Below, piece by piece: positions 34,895-44,541 of a stretch of DNA of 64,000 nucleotides. The stretch is taken from positions 107,886-171,885 of the forward strand of contig NZ_JOEZ01000009.1 of NCBI RefSeq assembly GCF_000721175.1, written 5' to 3'. Each line of letters begins with the position of its first letter. Position 1 is the first letter of the stretch. Made by a program: the position numbers and the translations under genes. Below the pieces are notes generated by a model that searched no databases, was not told where the DNA came from, and saw only the letters and a program-made list of their open reading frames with translations. Origin of the DNA: Streptomyces anulatus (lineage in GTDB: Bacteria > Actinomycetota > Actinomycetes > Streptomycetales > Streptomycetaceae).

Positions 34895-35058
34895 GGCGTG
34901 TTAGGCGACGTTCACCCCGTCGCGACGCCCGGCACGCACGCTCGCCGCACCGGACGAAACCCCGAGTACGTCCGCTGCGAGGGATTCCGGCCGGCACACC
35001 GGGAGCACGCACCGGACGCCACTCCTTGACGGGCAGACGCTGCCTGCCACGGCACCAG
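34891..35058 (-). repeat. Dispersed ~170-bp intergenic repeat, copy A
   Basis: On the minus strand this begins CTGGTGCCGTGGCAGGCAGC and ends AACACGCCCTAG, the last bases being the acyl-CoA dehydrogenase stop. It is ~93% identical to copy B at 38282-38450 in the opposite orientation. I see no coding capacity and no convincing terminal inverted repeats. Confidence 0.85.
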
Positions 35059-35073
35059 CTGCCGCAGGAGACC

Positions 35074-35119
35074 GGAAGGGGGGCGGCCCGGGACACCTGT
35101 CCCGGACCGCCCCCCTTCC
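35074..35119. terminator. Bidirectional terminator between acyl-CoA dehydrogenase and glutathione peroxidase
   Basis: A 22-bp stem with one mismatch (35074-35095 with 35098-35119) and a two-base gap. It lies directly after the glutathione peroxidase stop and beyond repeat copy A. Confidence 0.85.
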
Positions 35120-35125
35120 GCGTAC

Positions 35126-35614
35126 TCAGGCCGGCAGCTGCGCCTCGATCGCCGCCACGACCTCCGTGGCCTCGGGCTCGGAACGCGGCCGGATCCGGGC
35201 CACCGGCTCACCGGCCGGCGAGATGAGGAACTTCTCGAAGTTCCACTGGACGTCCCCGGCCTCCCCGTCCGCGTCCGCCAGCTTCGTCAGCTCCACGTAC
35301 AGCGGGTGCCGGTCCGCGCCGTTGACGTCGGTCTTCTCCAGCAGCGGGAAGGTGATCCCGTACGTCGTCGAGCAGAAGGTCTGGATCTCCTCCGCGCTGC
35401 CCGGCTCCTGCCCGGCGAACTGGTCGCACGGGACGCCGAGCACCGTCAGGCCCCGGTCGCCGTAGTTCTGCTGCAGCCGCTCCAGGCCCTCGTACTGCGG
35501 GGTGAGCCCGCACTTGGAGGCCACGTTCACCAGCAGGACGGCCCGGCCGCTGTACGCGCCCAGCGTGGTCGGCGCGCCCGCGAGGGTGCGCAGCGGAATG
35601 TCGTGCAGCGTCAT
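35126..35614 (-). CDS. Glutathione peroxidase family (thiol peroxidase)
   Basis: A 162-residue thioredoxin-fold peroxidase with Cys in place of selenocysteine: NVASKCGLTPQYEGLERL. It also shows GVPCDQFAGQEPGS, with a second Cys where the resolving Cys lies, and VQWNFEKFLIS (catalytic Trp). Such enzymes in actinobacteria normally use thioredoxin or mycothiol rather than glutathione. The ATG is at 35614. Confidence 0.94.
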   Translation of the reverse strand: MTLHDIPLRTLAGAPTTLGAYSGRAVLLVNVASKCGLTPQYEGLERLQQNYGDRGLTVLGVPCDQFAGQEPGSAEEIQTFCSTTYGITFPLLEKTDVNGADRHPLYVELTKLADADGEAGDVQWNFEKFLISPAGEPVARIRPRSEPEATEVVAAIEAQLPA

Positions 35615-35665
35615 GAAACTCTCCCTGAATCATTGCGTGGTGGTGCACATTGTGCCGTTCGCCGC

Positions 35666-36190
35666 TCACGGAGCGGCGAGCTCTTTGTAATAGAAGGTCG
35701 TCGGCTTGAGGATGCCCGCGGGATCCGCCGCGTATCCCGGCACACTCCCGACCTTCGTCCACCCCGCCCCGCAGTAGACCTGCTCCGCCAGACTGCCGCT
35801 CTCGGTGTCCAGGATCAGCAGCGTGATGCCCTCGGTCGCCGCGTACGCCTCGACGGCGGCCAGCAGCGCCCCGCCGAGCCCCTGGCCGCGGGCGGAGGGA
35901 CGGACCATCAGCTTGGCGACCTCCGCGCGGTGCCGGGCGTTCGGCAGCGGAGCGCGGACCAGGGCGATCGTCCCGGAGACCTGTCCGCCCTCCCGCGCGA
36001 TCCAGATCCCGATGGTCCCCGCCTCCACGGCGGCGGCCCGCTCCCGCCACCAGATGGCGGCCGCCTCCCGGTCCAGCGGGGCCAGGAAACCCACCGATGA
36101 CCCCTCGTCGACGGTCTCGACCAGGAGGCCGGCCAGGTCGTCGGCGTAGGTGACCAGCTCGGGGGCGGACACGTGGACGATCTCGGTCAT
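35666..36190 (-). CDS. GNAT-family N-acetyltransferase
   Basis: A 174-residue acetyltransferase. The CoA-binding motif is KLMVRPSARGQGLGGALL, preceded by GGQVSGTIALV and followed by LLILDTESGSLAEQVYCGAGW. An N-terminal helical region (~1-50) is typical of the larger GNATs. The substrate is unknown. It starts at 36190, 57 bp after the ClC channel stop on the same strand. Confidence 0.9.
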   Translation of the reverse strand: MTEIVHVSAPELVTYADDLAGLLVETVDEGSSVGFLAPLDREAAAIWWRERAAAVEAGTIGIWIAREGGQVSGTIALVRAPLPNARHRAEVAKLMVRPSARGQGLGGALLAAVEAYAATEGITLLILDTESGSLAEQVYCGAGWTKVGSVPGYAADPAGILKPTTFYYKELAAP

Positions 36191-36247
36191 GGGGAGGGTC
36201 CTTTCACGAAACAGGAGCAGGAGCCGGGAGGAAACCCACGGGAACGA

Positions 36248-37585
36248 TCACACCTCCTTCGGCCCCGCCCTGTCCACCGGCGCGAGCGTCAGCCGGAGGG
36301 TGACCACGTACGCCACCACCACCGCCACGATCACCAGGGGCATCACGGTGAGCCCCTCCTCGCCCAGCAGGAGCGTCGCCAGGAGCACCGAGGTCAGCGG
36401 CAGCCGCAGCACCGCCACGCACATGGCCCCGATCCCCATCGCGAACCCCGCGGTGAGATGCAGCCCCGGCAGATGGGACAGCGCGATGCCGGCCACCGCG
36501 CCCACGAACATCGCGGGGAAGACGGGGCCGCCCCGGAAACAGCTCAACGAGGCGCAGTAGGCGAGCGCCTTGCAGACGATGAGGAGCACCAGCGCGCCGA
36601 CCGAGTACTCCGCGCTCCCGGACAGCAGATGGCCCAGCTCGTGTTCGCCCGAGTACAGCACCTCGGACGCGTCCCTGCCCGACGTCTCGGCGTACACCAG
36701 CGCGAGCCCGCCGACGACCAGCCCCATCGCCGCCGTGGCCACCACCGTCCGCCGCTCCACGCGTTCCTGCAGAGCCAGCGACAGCCGGCGGATGCCCGCG
36801 CCGGCGAAGGCCGCCGCGACACCGAGAACCAGCGCCCACCCGAACCCGGCGATGCCGGGAGCCGCCACCGGCGGAACCTCGCCCAACGTCAGGGAGTAGG
36901 TGCCCAGGCCCGTCCAGGAACCCAGCCCCGTGAAGATCAGCGCGCCGATCCCCGCGGAGAGCAGCCCGGGCACCAGGACCACGCCCAGCATCGGCCCGGC
37001 CAGCCCCGACACCTCCATCAGCAGGAACGCGCCCAGCAGCGGTGATCCCAGCAGGGCGCTCACCGCGGCGAAGCTCCCCGAGGCCCCGACCAGGGCCCGC
37101 CCGTCCGGCGCCAGGTTCCGCTTGACGCGGCCCGCCGCCCAGACGGCCAGCCCGCCGCCCAGCGCGATCAGGGGCGCCTCCGGCCCGAGCACGGCACCCA
37201 CGCCCAGGGAGAGCAGCGCCGCGAGAACGATGCCGGGCAGGTCCGCCGGGGCCGGGGCTCCGGTGGACAGCAGCCCCTCCGCCGGCCGGTGCCCGCCCCC
37301 GCCCGGCAGCCGGCGAACGGTGAGTCCGACCAGAAGACCGGCGGCGCCGAGCAGCGGGACGGGCCACCACGACGGTGTCTCCTCGAAGCCCATCGCCCTC
37401 GGCAGCTCTGTGTACGTCAGTGACTGGAGCTCCGAGACCAGGGCCAGGAAGCCGAACGCGACCGCCGAGATGGGCACCCCGAGCAGCGCCGCCATCACCA
37501 GCAGCCCCGCGTACCTCCGCGTGCGGACCGGCGCGTACGGGTCCTCGGAGGCGGTGACGGGTGTGCCCGGAGGGACGGCCGGCAT
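36248..37585 (-). CDS. ClC-family chloride channel/antiporter
   Basis: A 445-residue membrane protein with ~10-12 helices. The selectivity-filter motifs are altered but recognisable: LGPEAPLIALGGG (canonical GREGP, with the gating Glu), GSPLLGAFLLMEVSG, and CFRGGPVFPAMFVGAVAG (canonical GGxFxPxL). There are no CBS domains. Whether it is a channel or an H+/Cl- exchanger cannot be decided; a second proton Glu is not obvious. The ATG at 37585 has GAGGAG eight bases upstream. Confidence 0.92.
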   Translation of the reverse strand: MPAVPPGTPVTASEDPYAPVRTRRYAGLLVMAALLGVPISAVAFGFLALVSELQSLTYTELPRAMGFEETPSWWPVPLLGAAGLLVGLTVRRLPGGGGHRPAEGLLSTGAPAPADLPGIVLAALLSLGVGAVLGPEAPLIALGGGLAVWAAGRVKRNLAPDGRALVGASGSFAAVSALLGSPLLGAFLLMEVSGLAGPMLGVVLVPGLLSAGIGALIFTGLGSWTGLGTYSLTLGEVPPVAAPGIAGFGWALVLGVAAAFAGAGIRRLSLALQERVERRTVVATAAMGLVVGGLALVYAETSGRDASEVLYSGEHELGHLLSGSAEYSVGALVLLIVCKALAYCASLSCFRGGPVFPAMFVGAVAGIALSHLPGLHLTAGFAMGIGAMCVAVLRLPLTSVLLATLLLGEEGLTVMPLVIVAVVVAYVVTLRLTLAPVDRAGPKEV

Positions 37586-37779
37586 GATCTCGACTCCTCG
37601 GCGTGACGACCCCGGGACGGGGAGGTGTCCCCACGGGTTCACGTCGGGATACCACGCACCGGCGGACCGGGCGCGTCTCCGCCGCCGGGACACGCCCTCC
37701 GGTGCGTAAGGTCAGCCGCCCGGCCCCGGAGGACGTTCGCGCCGCCGGCCGCGCGCCCCGCCGAGCCGTGCGCCGGCAG

Positions 37780-37985
37780 CCGGCCCGAGGCCGCGTCCAC
37801 CAGCGCCCGGTGATCGAGCTCGTCGCACGGGGCCTGCTCGCCGAGGAGTCCGGCCCCAGTGGCGAAGAACTGGACGACTGCCCCCAGGCGTTCACCCATC
37901 TCTCGCTCATCCTGGCGGCCCGGACCCCGGACGAGGCGCTCGACCGGGAGCGGCACCGCGGCACCTGGGACCAAACGCCCCGAGG
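37780..37985 (+). pseudogene. Glycoside hydrolase family 15 (glucoamylase-like) C-terminal remnant
   Basis: In one frame a ~45-residue block reads [37 protein letters not shown], matching the conserved GH15 end (GLLSEEvdp..gelLGNFPQAFSHlgLI). No start or catalytic part precedes it: 37586-37780 contains only low-complexity sequence. The gap from the ClC gene to the DUF6011 gene otherwise holds nothing supportable. It is probably the relic of a deleted glycosidase gene. Confidence 0.5.
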
Positions 37986-38018
37986 GCCGCCACGGAGCCG
38001 AGCTGGGAGGATCGAAGG

Positions 38019-38273
38019 GTGGATACTCCCGATGCCTTTCCCGAACCGCTGCCCGGGGCCGACGGAGCCCTCGCCCGGGACCCGGCGGCCGACGGCGAGC
38101 AGCCGCAAGGCCGCCGCCTCGTCCGCTGCCGCCTCTGCGGCCGGCCCCTCACCGGGACCGAATCGCGCCGGGCCGGCCTCGGCCCGTCCTGCGACGCCAA
38201 GCTGCACCCCGCGCCGCCGGACATCCGCACCCGCCGCCACGAGGTGGAACAGGACCCGCTGCCCGGCACGTGA
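38019..38273 (+). CDS. DUF6011-type small zinc-binding protein
   Basis: An 84-residue protein whose core is [27 protein letters not shown]: two Cys pairs (CxxC and a later C) with the signature G-GP-C, a small zinc-ribbon common in actinobacteria and phages. The function is unknown. The GTG at 38019 has GGAGGA seven bases upstream. It is followed by repeat copy B. Confidence 0.8.
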   Translation: MDTPDAFPEPLPGADGALARDPAADGEQPQGRRLVRCRLCGRPLTGTESRRAGLGPSCDAKLHPAPPDIRTRRHEVEQDPLPGT

Positions 38274-38281
38274 AGCGCGCT

Positions 38282-38520
38282 CTGGTGCCGTGGCAGGCGA
38301 CGTCTGCCCGTCAAGGAGTGGCGTCCGGTGCGTGCTCCCGGTGTGCCGGCCGGAAGCCCTCGTAGCGGACGTACTCGGGGTTCCGGCCGGTGCGGCGAGC
38401 GTGCGTACCGGGCGTCGCGACGGGGTGAGCGTCGCCTGTCACGGCACCAGGGCGTGTTTCGAAAGTCCCGCCGCCCGCCCTCCGGGCGTCGCGACGGGGC
38501 GAACGTCGCCTGTCACGCCC
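38282..38520 (+). repeat. Dispersed intergenic repeat, copy B plus a partial second unit
   Basis: 38282-38450 is ~93% identical to copy A (34891-35058) in inverse orientation. It is followed by a partial duplicate: GGGCGTCGCGACGGGG with GCGTCGCCTGTCACG-like sequence occurs at ~38411-38444 and again at ~38484-38518. The last bases run into CCCTAG beside the 3' end of the thioesterase gene. Confidence 0.82.
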
Positions 38521-39395
38521 TAGCCGCCTGCCAGCCGCCGGAACAGCCCCTCCTGCACCACCGACACCAGCAGGTGCCCCGACCGGTCGTAGATCCGGCC
38601 CCGCGCCAGGCCCCGGCCGCCCGTGGCGATCGGCGACTCCTGGTCGTACAGGAACCACTCGTCCGCCCGGAACGGCCGGTGGAACCACATCGCGTGGTCC
38701 AGGGACGCCATGTCGAAGCCACGCGGGCCCCACAGCGGCTCCACCGGGATACGCACCGCGTCCAGCAGCGTCATGTCGCTCGCGTACGTCAGCGCGCAGG
38801 TGTGCACCAGCGGGTCGTCGCCCAGCGGGCCCACCGCCCGCATCCACACCGCGCTCCGTGGATCGGCGTCCGTGACCTCGTCGTGCGTCCAGCGCAGCCG
38901 GTCGACGTAACGGATGTCGAAGGGCTGCCGCCGGGCCATCCGCTCCAGCGCCTCCGGCAGCGCGCCCAGGTGCTCGCGCACCTCCTCGGCGACCGTCGGC
39001 AGCTCCTCCGGGTCCGGGACGATCCGGGCCGGCGGCAACTGGTGCTCGAAGCCCGCCTCCTCGGGACGGTGGAAGGACGCCGTCAGATTGAAGATCGTCC
39101 GGCCCTCCTGAACGGCTGTCACCCGGCGGGTGGTGAAGGAACGGCCGTCCCGCACCCGCTCCACCTGATAGACGATCGGCACCCCGGGACGCCCCGGCCG
39201 CAGGAAGTAGGCGTGCAGCGAGTGCACCGGCCGCTCCCCGTCGGTCGTGCGGCCCGCGGCCACCAGCGCCTGGCCGGCGACCTGCCCGCCGAAGACCCGT
39301 TGCAGGGACTCCTCCGGGCTGCGGCCCCGGAAGATGTTGACCTCGATCCGCTCCAGGTCGAGCAGGTCGACCAGACGCTCGGCCGGGTTCGTCAT
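38520..39395 (-). CDS. tesB: Acyl-CoA thioesterase II (TesB family)
   Basis: A 291-residue double-hotdog thioesterase hydrolysing medium- and long-chain acyl-CoA. It has [41 protein letters not shown] and, in the C-terminal hotdog, [27 protein letters not shown] with the catalytic Asp. The ATG at 39395 has GGAG nine bases upstream and aligns with the family. An in-frame GTG at 39452 overlaps the helicase stop (GTGA) and is an alternative start, so the two genes are probably coupled. Confidence 0.94.
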   Translation of the reverse strand: MTNPAERLVDLLDLERIEVNIFRGRSPEESLQRVFGGQVAGQALVAAGRTTDGERPVHSLHAYFLRPGRPGVPIVYQVERVRDGRSFTTRRVTAVQEGRTIFNLTASFHRPEEAGFEHQLPPARIVPDPEELPTVAEEVREHLGALPEALERMARRQPFDIRYVDRLRWTHDEVTDADPRSAVWMRAVGPLGDDPLVHTCALTYASDMTLLDAVRIPVEPLWGPRGFDMASLDHAMWFHRPFRADEWFLYDQESPIATGGRGLARGRIYDRSGHLLVSVVQEGLFRRLAGG

Positions 39396-39448
39396 CCCGT
39401 CGCTCTCCACTTCTTCCGCAGCTTCGTCTTCCGCGTCGAAGGGTCCGC

Positions 39449-41971
39449 TCACAGCTGGCCGACCTCGGTGACCCGGACGATCGCCCGGCCCTCCTCGTCG
39501 GACGCGGCGAGGTCCACCTCGGCCTTGATACCCCAGTCGTGGTCGCCCGCCGGGTCGGCGAACGCCTGCCAGACCCGCCACAGCCCGTGCGCCGGGTCCT
39601 CCTCGATCTTCAGCAGCTTCGGACCGCGCGCGTCCGGACCGGTGCCGATCTCCTCGTGCGCGTCCCAGTACGCGTCCATCGCCTCGCCCCAGGCGTCCTC
39701 GTCCCACCCGGCGTCGCCGTCCAGCTCGCCCAGGTCCCGGACCCGGTCCAGCGCGGCCAGCTCCACCCGGCGGAACATCGCGTTGCGCACGAGCACCCGG
39801 AAGGCGCGGGGGTTGGCCGTGACCGGCTTGACCTCGTCGGCCCGCTCCTGGGCCTGCTCGGCGGTCTCCACCTCGGGGTTGGCCAGCTGCTCCCACTCGT
39901 CCAGCAGACTGGAGTCCACCTGACGCACCATCTCGCCGAGCCAGGAGATCAGGTCCTGGAGGTCCTCCGACTTCACGTCGTCCGGGATCGTGTGCTCCAG
40001 CGCCTTGTACGCGCTCGCCAGATACCGCAGCACGATGCCCTCGGTCCGGGCCAGCTCGTAGTGCGAGGTGAACTCCGTGAAGGTCATGGCCCGTTCGAAC
40101 ATGTCCCGGATCACCGACTTCGGCGACACCGGGTGGTCGTTCACCCACGGGTGGCTCGTGCGGTACACGTCGTAGGCGTGCCACAGCAGCTCGCTCAGCG
40201 GCTTGGGGTACGTGACGTCCTGGAGCCGCTCCATCCGCTCCTCGTACTCGACCCCGTCCGCCTTCATCTGGCCCACGGCCTCGCCGCGCGCCTTGTTCTG
40301 CTGGGCGGCCAGGATCTGCCGGGGATCGTCCAGCGTCGACTCGACGACCGAGACCATGTCCAGCGCGTACGAAGGGGATTCGACGTCCAGCAGGTCGAAC
40401 GCGGCCAGCGCGAACGTGGAGAGCGGCTGGTTCAGTGCGAAGTCCTGCTGGAGGTCGACCGTCAGACGCACGATCCGGCCCTCGGCGTCCGGCGTCTCCA
40501 ACTGCTCCACCACCCCGCCGTCCAGCAGCGAGCGGTAGATGGCGATGGCCCGCCGGATGTGCCGCAGCTGCGCGCGGCGCGGCTCGTGGTTGTCCTCCAG
40601 CAGATGCCGCATCGCCTCGAAGGCGTTGCCCGGGCGGGCGATGACCGCGAGCAGCATCGTGTGCGTCACCCGGAAGCGGGAGCTCAGCGGCTCCGGCTCG
40701 GACTGGATCAGCTTGTCGAACGTGGTCTCCGACCAGGCGACGAAGCCCTCGGGCGCCTTCTTGCGGACGACCTTGCGCTTCTTCTTGGGGTCGTCGCCCG
40801 CCTTCTTGACGGCCTTCTCGTTCTCGATGACGTGCTCGGGGGCCTGCGCCACGACGAAGCCCGCCGTGTCGAACCCGGCCCGCCCGGCCCGGCCCGCGAT
40901 CTGGTGGAACTCCCGCGCGCGCAGGGTTCGCACCCGGGTGCCGTCGTACTTGGTGAGCGCCGTGAACAGCACCGTGCGGATGGGCACGTTGACGCCCACC
41001 CCGAGCGTGTCCGTCCCGCAGATCACCTTCAGCAGACCGGCCTGGGCCAGCTTCTCCACCAGCCGGCGGTACTTGGGCAGCATGCCCGCGTGGTGCACGC
41101 CGATGCCGTGGCGCACGTAACGTGAGAGGTTCTGGCCGAACTTGGTGGTGAAGCGGAAGCTGCCGATCAGATCGGCGATCTTCTCCTTCTCCTCCTTCGT
41201 GCACATGTTGATGCTCATCAGCGACTGCGCCCGCTCGACGGCCGCCGCCTGCGTGAAGTGCACGATGTAGACCGGCGACTGCCGGGTGTCCAGCAGCTCG
41301 GTCAGCGTCTCGGTGATCGGTGTGAAGCGGTACTCGTAGCTCAGCGGCACCGGGCGGGTCGCCGAGCGCACCACGGAGGTGGGGCGGCCGGTGCGCCGGG
41401 TCAGGTCCTTCTCGAACATCGCGACGTCGCCGAGCGTCGCCGACATCAGCACGAACTGGGCCTGCGGCAGCTCCAGCAGCGGGATCTGCCAGGCCCAGCC
41501 CCGGTCCGGCTCGGCGTAGAAGTGGAACTCGTCCATCACGACCTGGCCGATGTCGGCGTACTTGCCGTCGCGCAGCGCGATGGAGGCCAGCACCTCGGCC
41601 GTACAGCAGATGACCGGGGCGTCCGCGTTGACCGAGGCGTCGCCGGTGAGCATGCCGACGTTCTCGGTGCCGAAGAGCTTGCACAGGTCGAAGAACTTCT
41701 CCGACACCAGAGCCTTGATCGGCGCCGTGTAGAAGGTGACCTTGTCCTGCGCCAGCGCCGTGAAGTGCGCGGCCGCCGCCACCAGGCTCTTTCCGGAGCC
41801 GGTCGGGGTGGAAAGGATCACGTTCGCCCCGGAGACCACCTCGATCAGCGCCTCCTCCTGAGCCGGATAAAGGGTGATGCCCTGGGTCTCGGTCCATGAC
41901 GAGAAGGCCTCGAAGAGGGCGTCCGGGTCGGGTGTCTTGGGCAGCTGGTCGATGAGGGTCACGCCCCCCAT
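39449..41971 (-). CDS. Ski2-like DEAD/DEAH-box helicase with DUF3516 domain
   Basis: An 840-residue superfamily 2 helicase. It has Walker A STPTGSGKSLVAAAA, motif II DEFHF (a DExH variant), motif III MSATL, and motif VI QIAGRAGRAG. The second RecA domain contains HHAGMLPKYRRLVEKL and GTDTLGVGVNVP, the Ski2/Mtr4-like signature. Residues ~400-840 correspond to DUF3516. A Lys-rich linker (KKAGDDPKKKRKVVRKK) lies at ~395-411. It probably acts on RNA or DNA in the cytosol; the substrate is unknown. Confidence 0.95.
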   Translation of the reverse strand: MGGVTLIDQLPKTPDPDALFEAFSSWTETQGITLYPAQEEALIEVVSGANVILSTPTGSGKSLVAAAAHFTALAQDKVTFYTAPIKALVSEKFFDLCKLFGTENVGMLTGDASVNADAPVICCTAEVLASIALRDGKYADIGQVVMDEFHFYAEPDRGWAWQIPLLELPQAQFVLMSATLGDVAMFEKDLTRRTGRPTSVVRSATRPVPLSYEYRFTPITETLTELLDTRQSPVYIVHFTQAAAVERAQSLMSINMCTKEEKEKIADLIGSFRFTTKFGQNLSRYVRHGIGVHHAGMLPKYRRLVEKLAQAGLLKVICGTDTLGVGVNVPIRTVLFTALTKYDGTRVRTLRAREFHQIAGRAGRAGFDTAGFVVAQAPEHVIENEKAVKKAGDDPKKKRKVVRKKAPEGFVAWSETTFDKLIQSEPEPLSSRFRVTHTMLLAVIARPGNAFEAMRHLLEDNHEPRRAQLRHIRRAIAIYRSLLDGGVVEQLETPDAEGRIVRLTVDLQQDFALNQPLSTFALAAFDLLDVESPSYALDMVSVVESTLDDPRQILAAQQNKARGEAVGQMKADGVEYEERMERLQDVTYPKPLSELLWHAYDVYRTSHPWVNDHPVSPKSVIRDMFERAMTFTEFTSHYELARTEGIVLRYLASAYKALEHTIPDDVKSEDLQDLISWLGEMVRQVDSSLLDEWEQLANPEVETAEQAQERADEVKPVTANPRAFRVLVRNAMFRRVELAALDRVRDLGELDGDAGWDEDAWGEAMDAYWDAHEEIGTGPDARGPKLLKIEEDPAHGLWRVWQAFADPAGDHDWGIKAEVDLAASDEEGRAIVRVTEVGQL

Positions 41972-42100
41972 CTTGCCTGTCTTCCGCCCGGATGAGGGAA
42001 CCGGCGGACGGCACGAAGATCACGGACGATACGCTGCGGTCTCAACCTGCCCGCGCCGCACCGGTGATGGGCGCACGAAGCACTGGGGCGGGAAAAGACC

Positions 42101-42892
42101 ATGATGGGACCGGCACACTCTCTGTCAGGGGCGGCGGCCTGGCTGGGGGTGGGTGCGGCGGCCACCGCCGCGGGTCACACGATGCCCTGGCCCGTCCTCG
42201 TCGTCGGGGCGCTGATCTGCGCGGGAGCCGCGCTCGCCCCCGACCTCGACCACAAGTCCGCGACCATCTCGCGCGCCTTCGGCCCCGTCTCCAAAACCCT
42301 CTGCGAGATCGTCGACAAACTCTCCTTCGCCGTCTACAAGGCCACCAGGAGCGCCGGCGACCCCCGCCGCACCGGTGGCCACCGGACGCTGACCCACACC
42401 TGGCTCTGGGCCGTCCTCATCGGCGGCGGCTGTTCCGCCGCGGCGGTCTTCGGCGGACGCTGGGCCGTCCTCGGCATCCTCTTCGTCCACCTGGTGCTCG
42501 CGGTCGAGGGCCTGCTGTGGCGGGCCGCCCGGGTCTCCAGCGACGTCCTGGTCTGGCTGCTCGGCGCCACGAGCGCCTGGATCCTCGCCGGCGTCCTGGA
42601 CCAGCCGGGCAACGGGGCCGGCTGGCTCTTCGACGCCCCCGGCCAGGAGTACCTGTGGCTCGGCCTGCCCATCGTGCTCGGCGCCCTGGTCCACGACATC
42701 GGCGACGCGCTGACCGTCTCGGGCTGCCCGATCCTGTGGCCCATCCCGATCGGCCGCAAGCGCTGGTATCCGATCGGCCCGCCGAAGGCCATGCGCTTCC
42801 GGGCCGGCAGCTGGGTGGAGATGAAGGTGCTGATGCCCGCCTTCATGCTCCTCGGGGGAGTGGGCGGGGCCGCCGCCCTCAACTACATATGA
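42101..42892 (+). CDS. Membrane-bound metal-dependent hydrolase (YdjM/DUF457 family)
   Basis: A 263-residue membrane protein. It starts MMGPAHSLSGAAAWLGVGAA, with the conserved His of the family, then DLDHKSATISRAFGP and GHRTLTHTWLWAVL, which contain the predicted metal ligands. Several transmembrane helices are visible (~20-45, 95-130, 140-170, 195-215, 235-260). In E. coli the relative is LexA-regulated; no obvious SOS box is visible here. Divergent from the helicase. Confidence 0.88.
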   Translation: MMGPAHSLSGAAAWLGVGAAATAAGHTMPWPVLVVGALICAGAALAPDLDHKSATISRAFGPVSKTLCEIVDKLSFAVYKATRSAGDPRRTGGHRTLTHTWLWAVLIGGGCSAAAVFGGRWAVLGILFVHLVLAVEGLLWRAARVSSDVLVWLLGATSAWILAGVLDQPGNGAGWLFDAPGQEYLWLGLPIVLGALVHDIGDALTVSGCPILWPIPIGRKRWYPIGPPKAMRFRAGSWVEMKVLMPAFMLLGGVGGAAALNYI

Positions 42893-42960
42893 CGGACCCG
42901 GGCGCGACCGTCCGTACCTATGGGCGGGCGCCGGGCTCCGCCCCGTAGCACCATGGCAGC

Positions 42961-44496
42961 ATGCTGCTCGCCGAGCTCGCCCAGGTGTCGCTGGAGGTCG
43001 CCGCCACCTCCGCCCGGTCCCGGAAGGTGGCGCTCCTCGCCGGCCTCTTCCGGGACGCCGGGCCCGAGAACGTGCCCGTCGTCATCCCGTACCTCGCCGG
43101 GCGGCTGCCCCAGGGCCGGATCGGCGTCGGCCGGCGGAGCCTGGGCGACCCCGTGGAACCCGCCGCCGAGCCCACGCTCACCGTCACCGGCGTCGACGCC
43201 GAGCTGACCGCCCTCGCCGCCACCTCCGGCCCAGGATCCCAGGCGCTGCGCCGCGAGCGCCTGCGCGCCCTGTTCGCCGCCGCCACCGCCGGTGAGCAGC
43301 GCTTCCTGCGGGCCCTGCTCACCGGCGAGGTACGCCAGGGGGCCCTGGACGCCGTCGCCGCCGACGCCCTGGCCCGCGCGGCCGAAGCACCGCCCGCCGA
43401 CGTCAGGCGCGCCGTGATGCTCGCCGGATCACTCCAGGACGTCGCCGGGGTCCTCCTCGCGGACGGACCCGGAGCGCTCGCCGCCTTCCGTCTCACCGTC
43501 GGGCGGCCCGTCCAGCCGATGCTCGCGCACACGGCCGCCTCGGTCGGTGAGGCCCTGGACAAGCTGGGACCGTGCGCCGTGGAGGAGAAGCTCGACGGGA
43601 TCCGGGTGCAGGTCCACCGGGACGGCGACCGGATCCGCGCCTACACCCGCGCCCTCGACGACATCACCGACCGGCTGCCCGAGCTCACCGCCGCCGTGGC
43701 CGCGCTCCCGGCGGGCCGCTTCGTCCTCGACGGCGAGGTGATCGCCCTGGGCGAGGACGGCAGACCCCGGCCCTTCCAGGAGACCGCGTCCCGGGTGGGC
43801 TCCCGGCGGGACGTGGCCGGAGCCGCGGCGCACGTGCCGGTCGTCCCGGTCTTCTTCGACGCGCTGTCGGTCGACGACGAGGACCTGCTCGACCTGCCCT
43901 TCACCGACCGCCACGCGGCCCTGGCCCGGCTCCTCCCCGAGCACCTGCGGGTCCGCCGTACGCTCGTCGCCGACCCGGACGACCCGCGGGCCCGCGCGGC
44001 GGCCGAGGCGTTCCTCGCCGACACCCTGGAGCGCGGCCACGAGGGTGTCGTCGTCAAGGACCTGGCCGCCGCCTACAGCGCGGGACGCCGGGGCGCGTCC
44101 TGGCTGAAGGTGAAACCGGTGCACACCCTGGACCTGGTGGTCCTGGCCGTCGAGCGGGGGAGCGGCCGGCGCACCGGCAAGCTCTCCAACCTGCACCTGG
44201 GCGCCCGCAGGTCCGACGGCACGTTCGCGATGCTCGGCAAGACCTTCAAAGGGCTCACGGACGCCCTGCTGGAGTGGCAGACCGAGCGGCTGGGGAAGCT
44301 GGCCACCGACGACGACGGCCATGTCGTCACCGTACGCCCGGAACTCGTCGTGGAGATCGCCTACGACGGACTCCAGCGTTCCACCCGCTACCCCGCGGGC
44401 GTGACCCTCCGGTTCGCCCGCGTCCTGCGCTACCGGGAGGACAAGACCGCGCGGGAGGCGGACACCGTGGAGACGGTCCTGTCCCGGCAGGCGTGA
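42961..44496 (+). CDS. ATP-dependent DNA ligase
   Basis: A 511-residue ligase of the eukaryote/archaea-like (LigB) type. The nucleotidyl-transfer Lys is K210 in EEKLDGIRVQVHR (motif I); others are LDGEVIAL, VFFDALSVD, EGVVVKDL (motif IV) and GASWLKVKP (motif V). An N-terminal helical DNA-binding domain (~1-190) and a C-terminal OB domain complete it. It is not fused to polymerase or nuclease domains, so it is a repair accessory rather than the replicative NAD+ ligase. Confidence 0.95.
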   Translation: MLLAELAQVSLEVAATSARSRKVALLAGLFRDAGPENVPVVIPYLAGRLPQGRIGVGRRSLGDPVEPAAEPTLTVTGVDAELTALAATSGPGSQALRRERLRALFAAATAGEQRFLRALLTGEVRQGALDAVAADALARAAEAPPADVRRAVMLAGSLQDVAGVLLADGPGALAAFRLTVGRPVQPMLAHTAASVGEALDKLGPCAVEEKLDGIRVQVHRDGDRIRAYTRALDDITDRLPELTAAVAALPAGRFVLDGEVIALGEDGRPRPFQETASRVGSRRDVAGAAAHVPVVPVFFDALSVDDEDLLDLPFTDRHAALARLLPEHLRVRRTLVADPDDPRARAAAEAFLADTLERGHEGVVVKDLAAAYSAGRRGASWLKVKPVHTLDLVVLAVERGSGRRTGKLSNLHLGARRSDGTFAMLGKTFKGLTDALLEWQTERLGKLATDDDGHVVTVRPELVVEIAYDGLQRSTRYPAGVTLRFARVLRYREDKTAREADTVETVLSRQA

Positions 44497-44541
44497 GCGC
44501 GCCCCGCGGACCCGGGGCGCGCTCGGGCGTCACCCGGCCGC

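Noticed and set aside
34891..35125. Possible small genes inside repeat copy A
   Set aside because: The frames are shared with the second repeat copy in different phases and have no ribosome-binding site; the region is a non-coding repeat plus a terminator.
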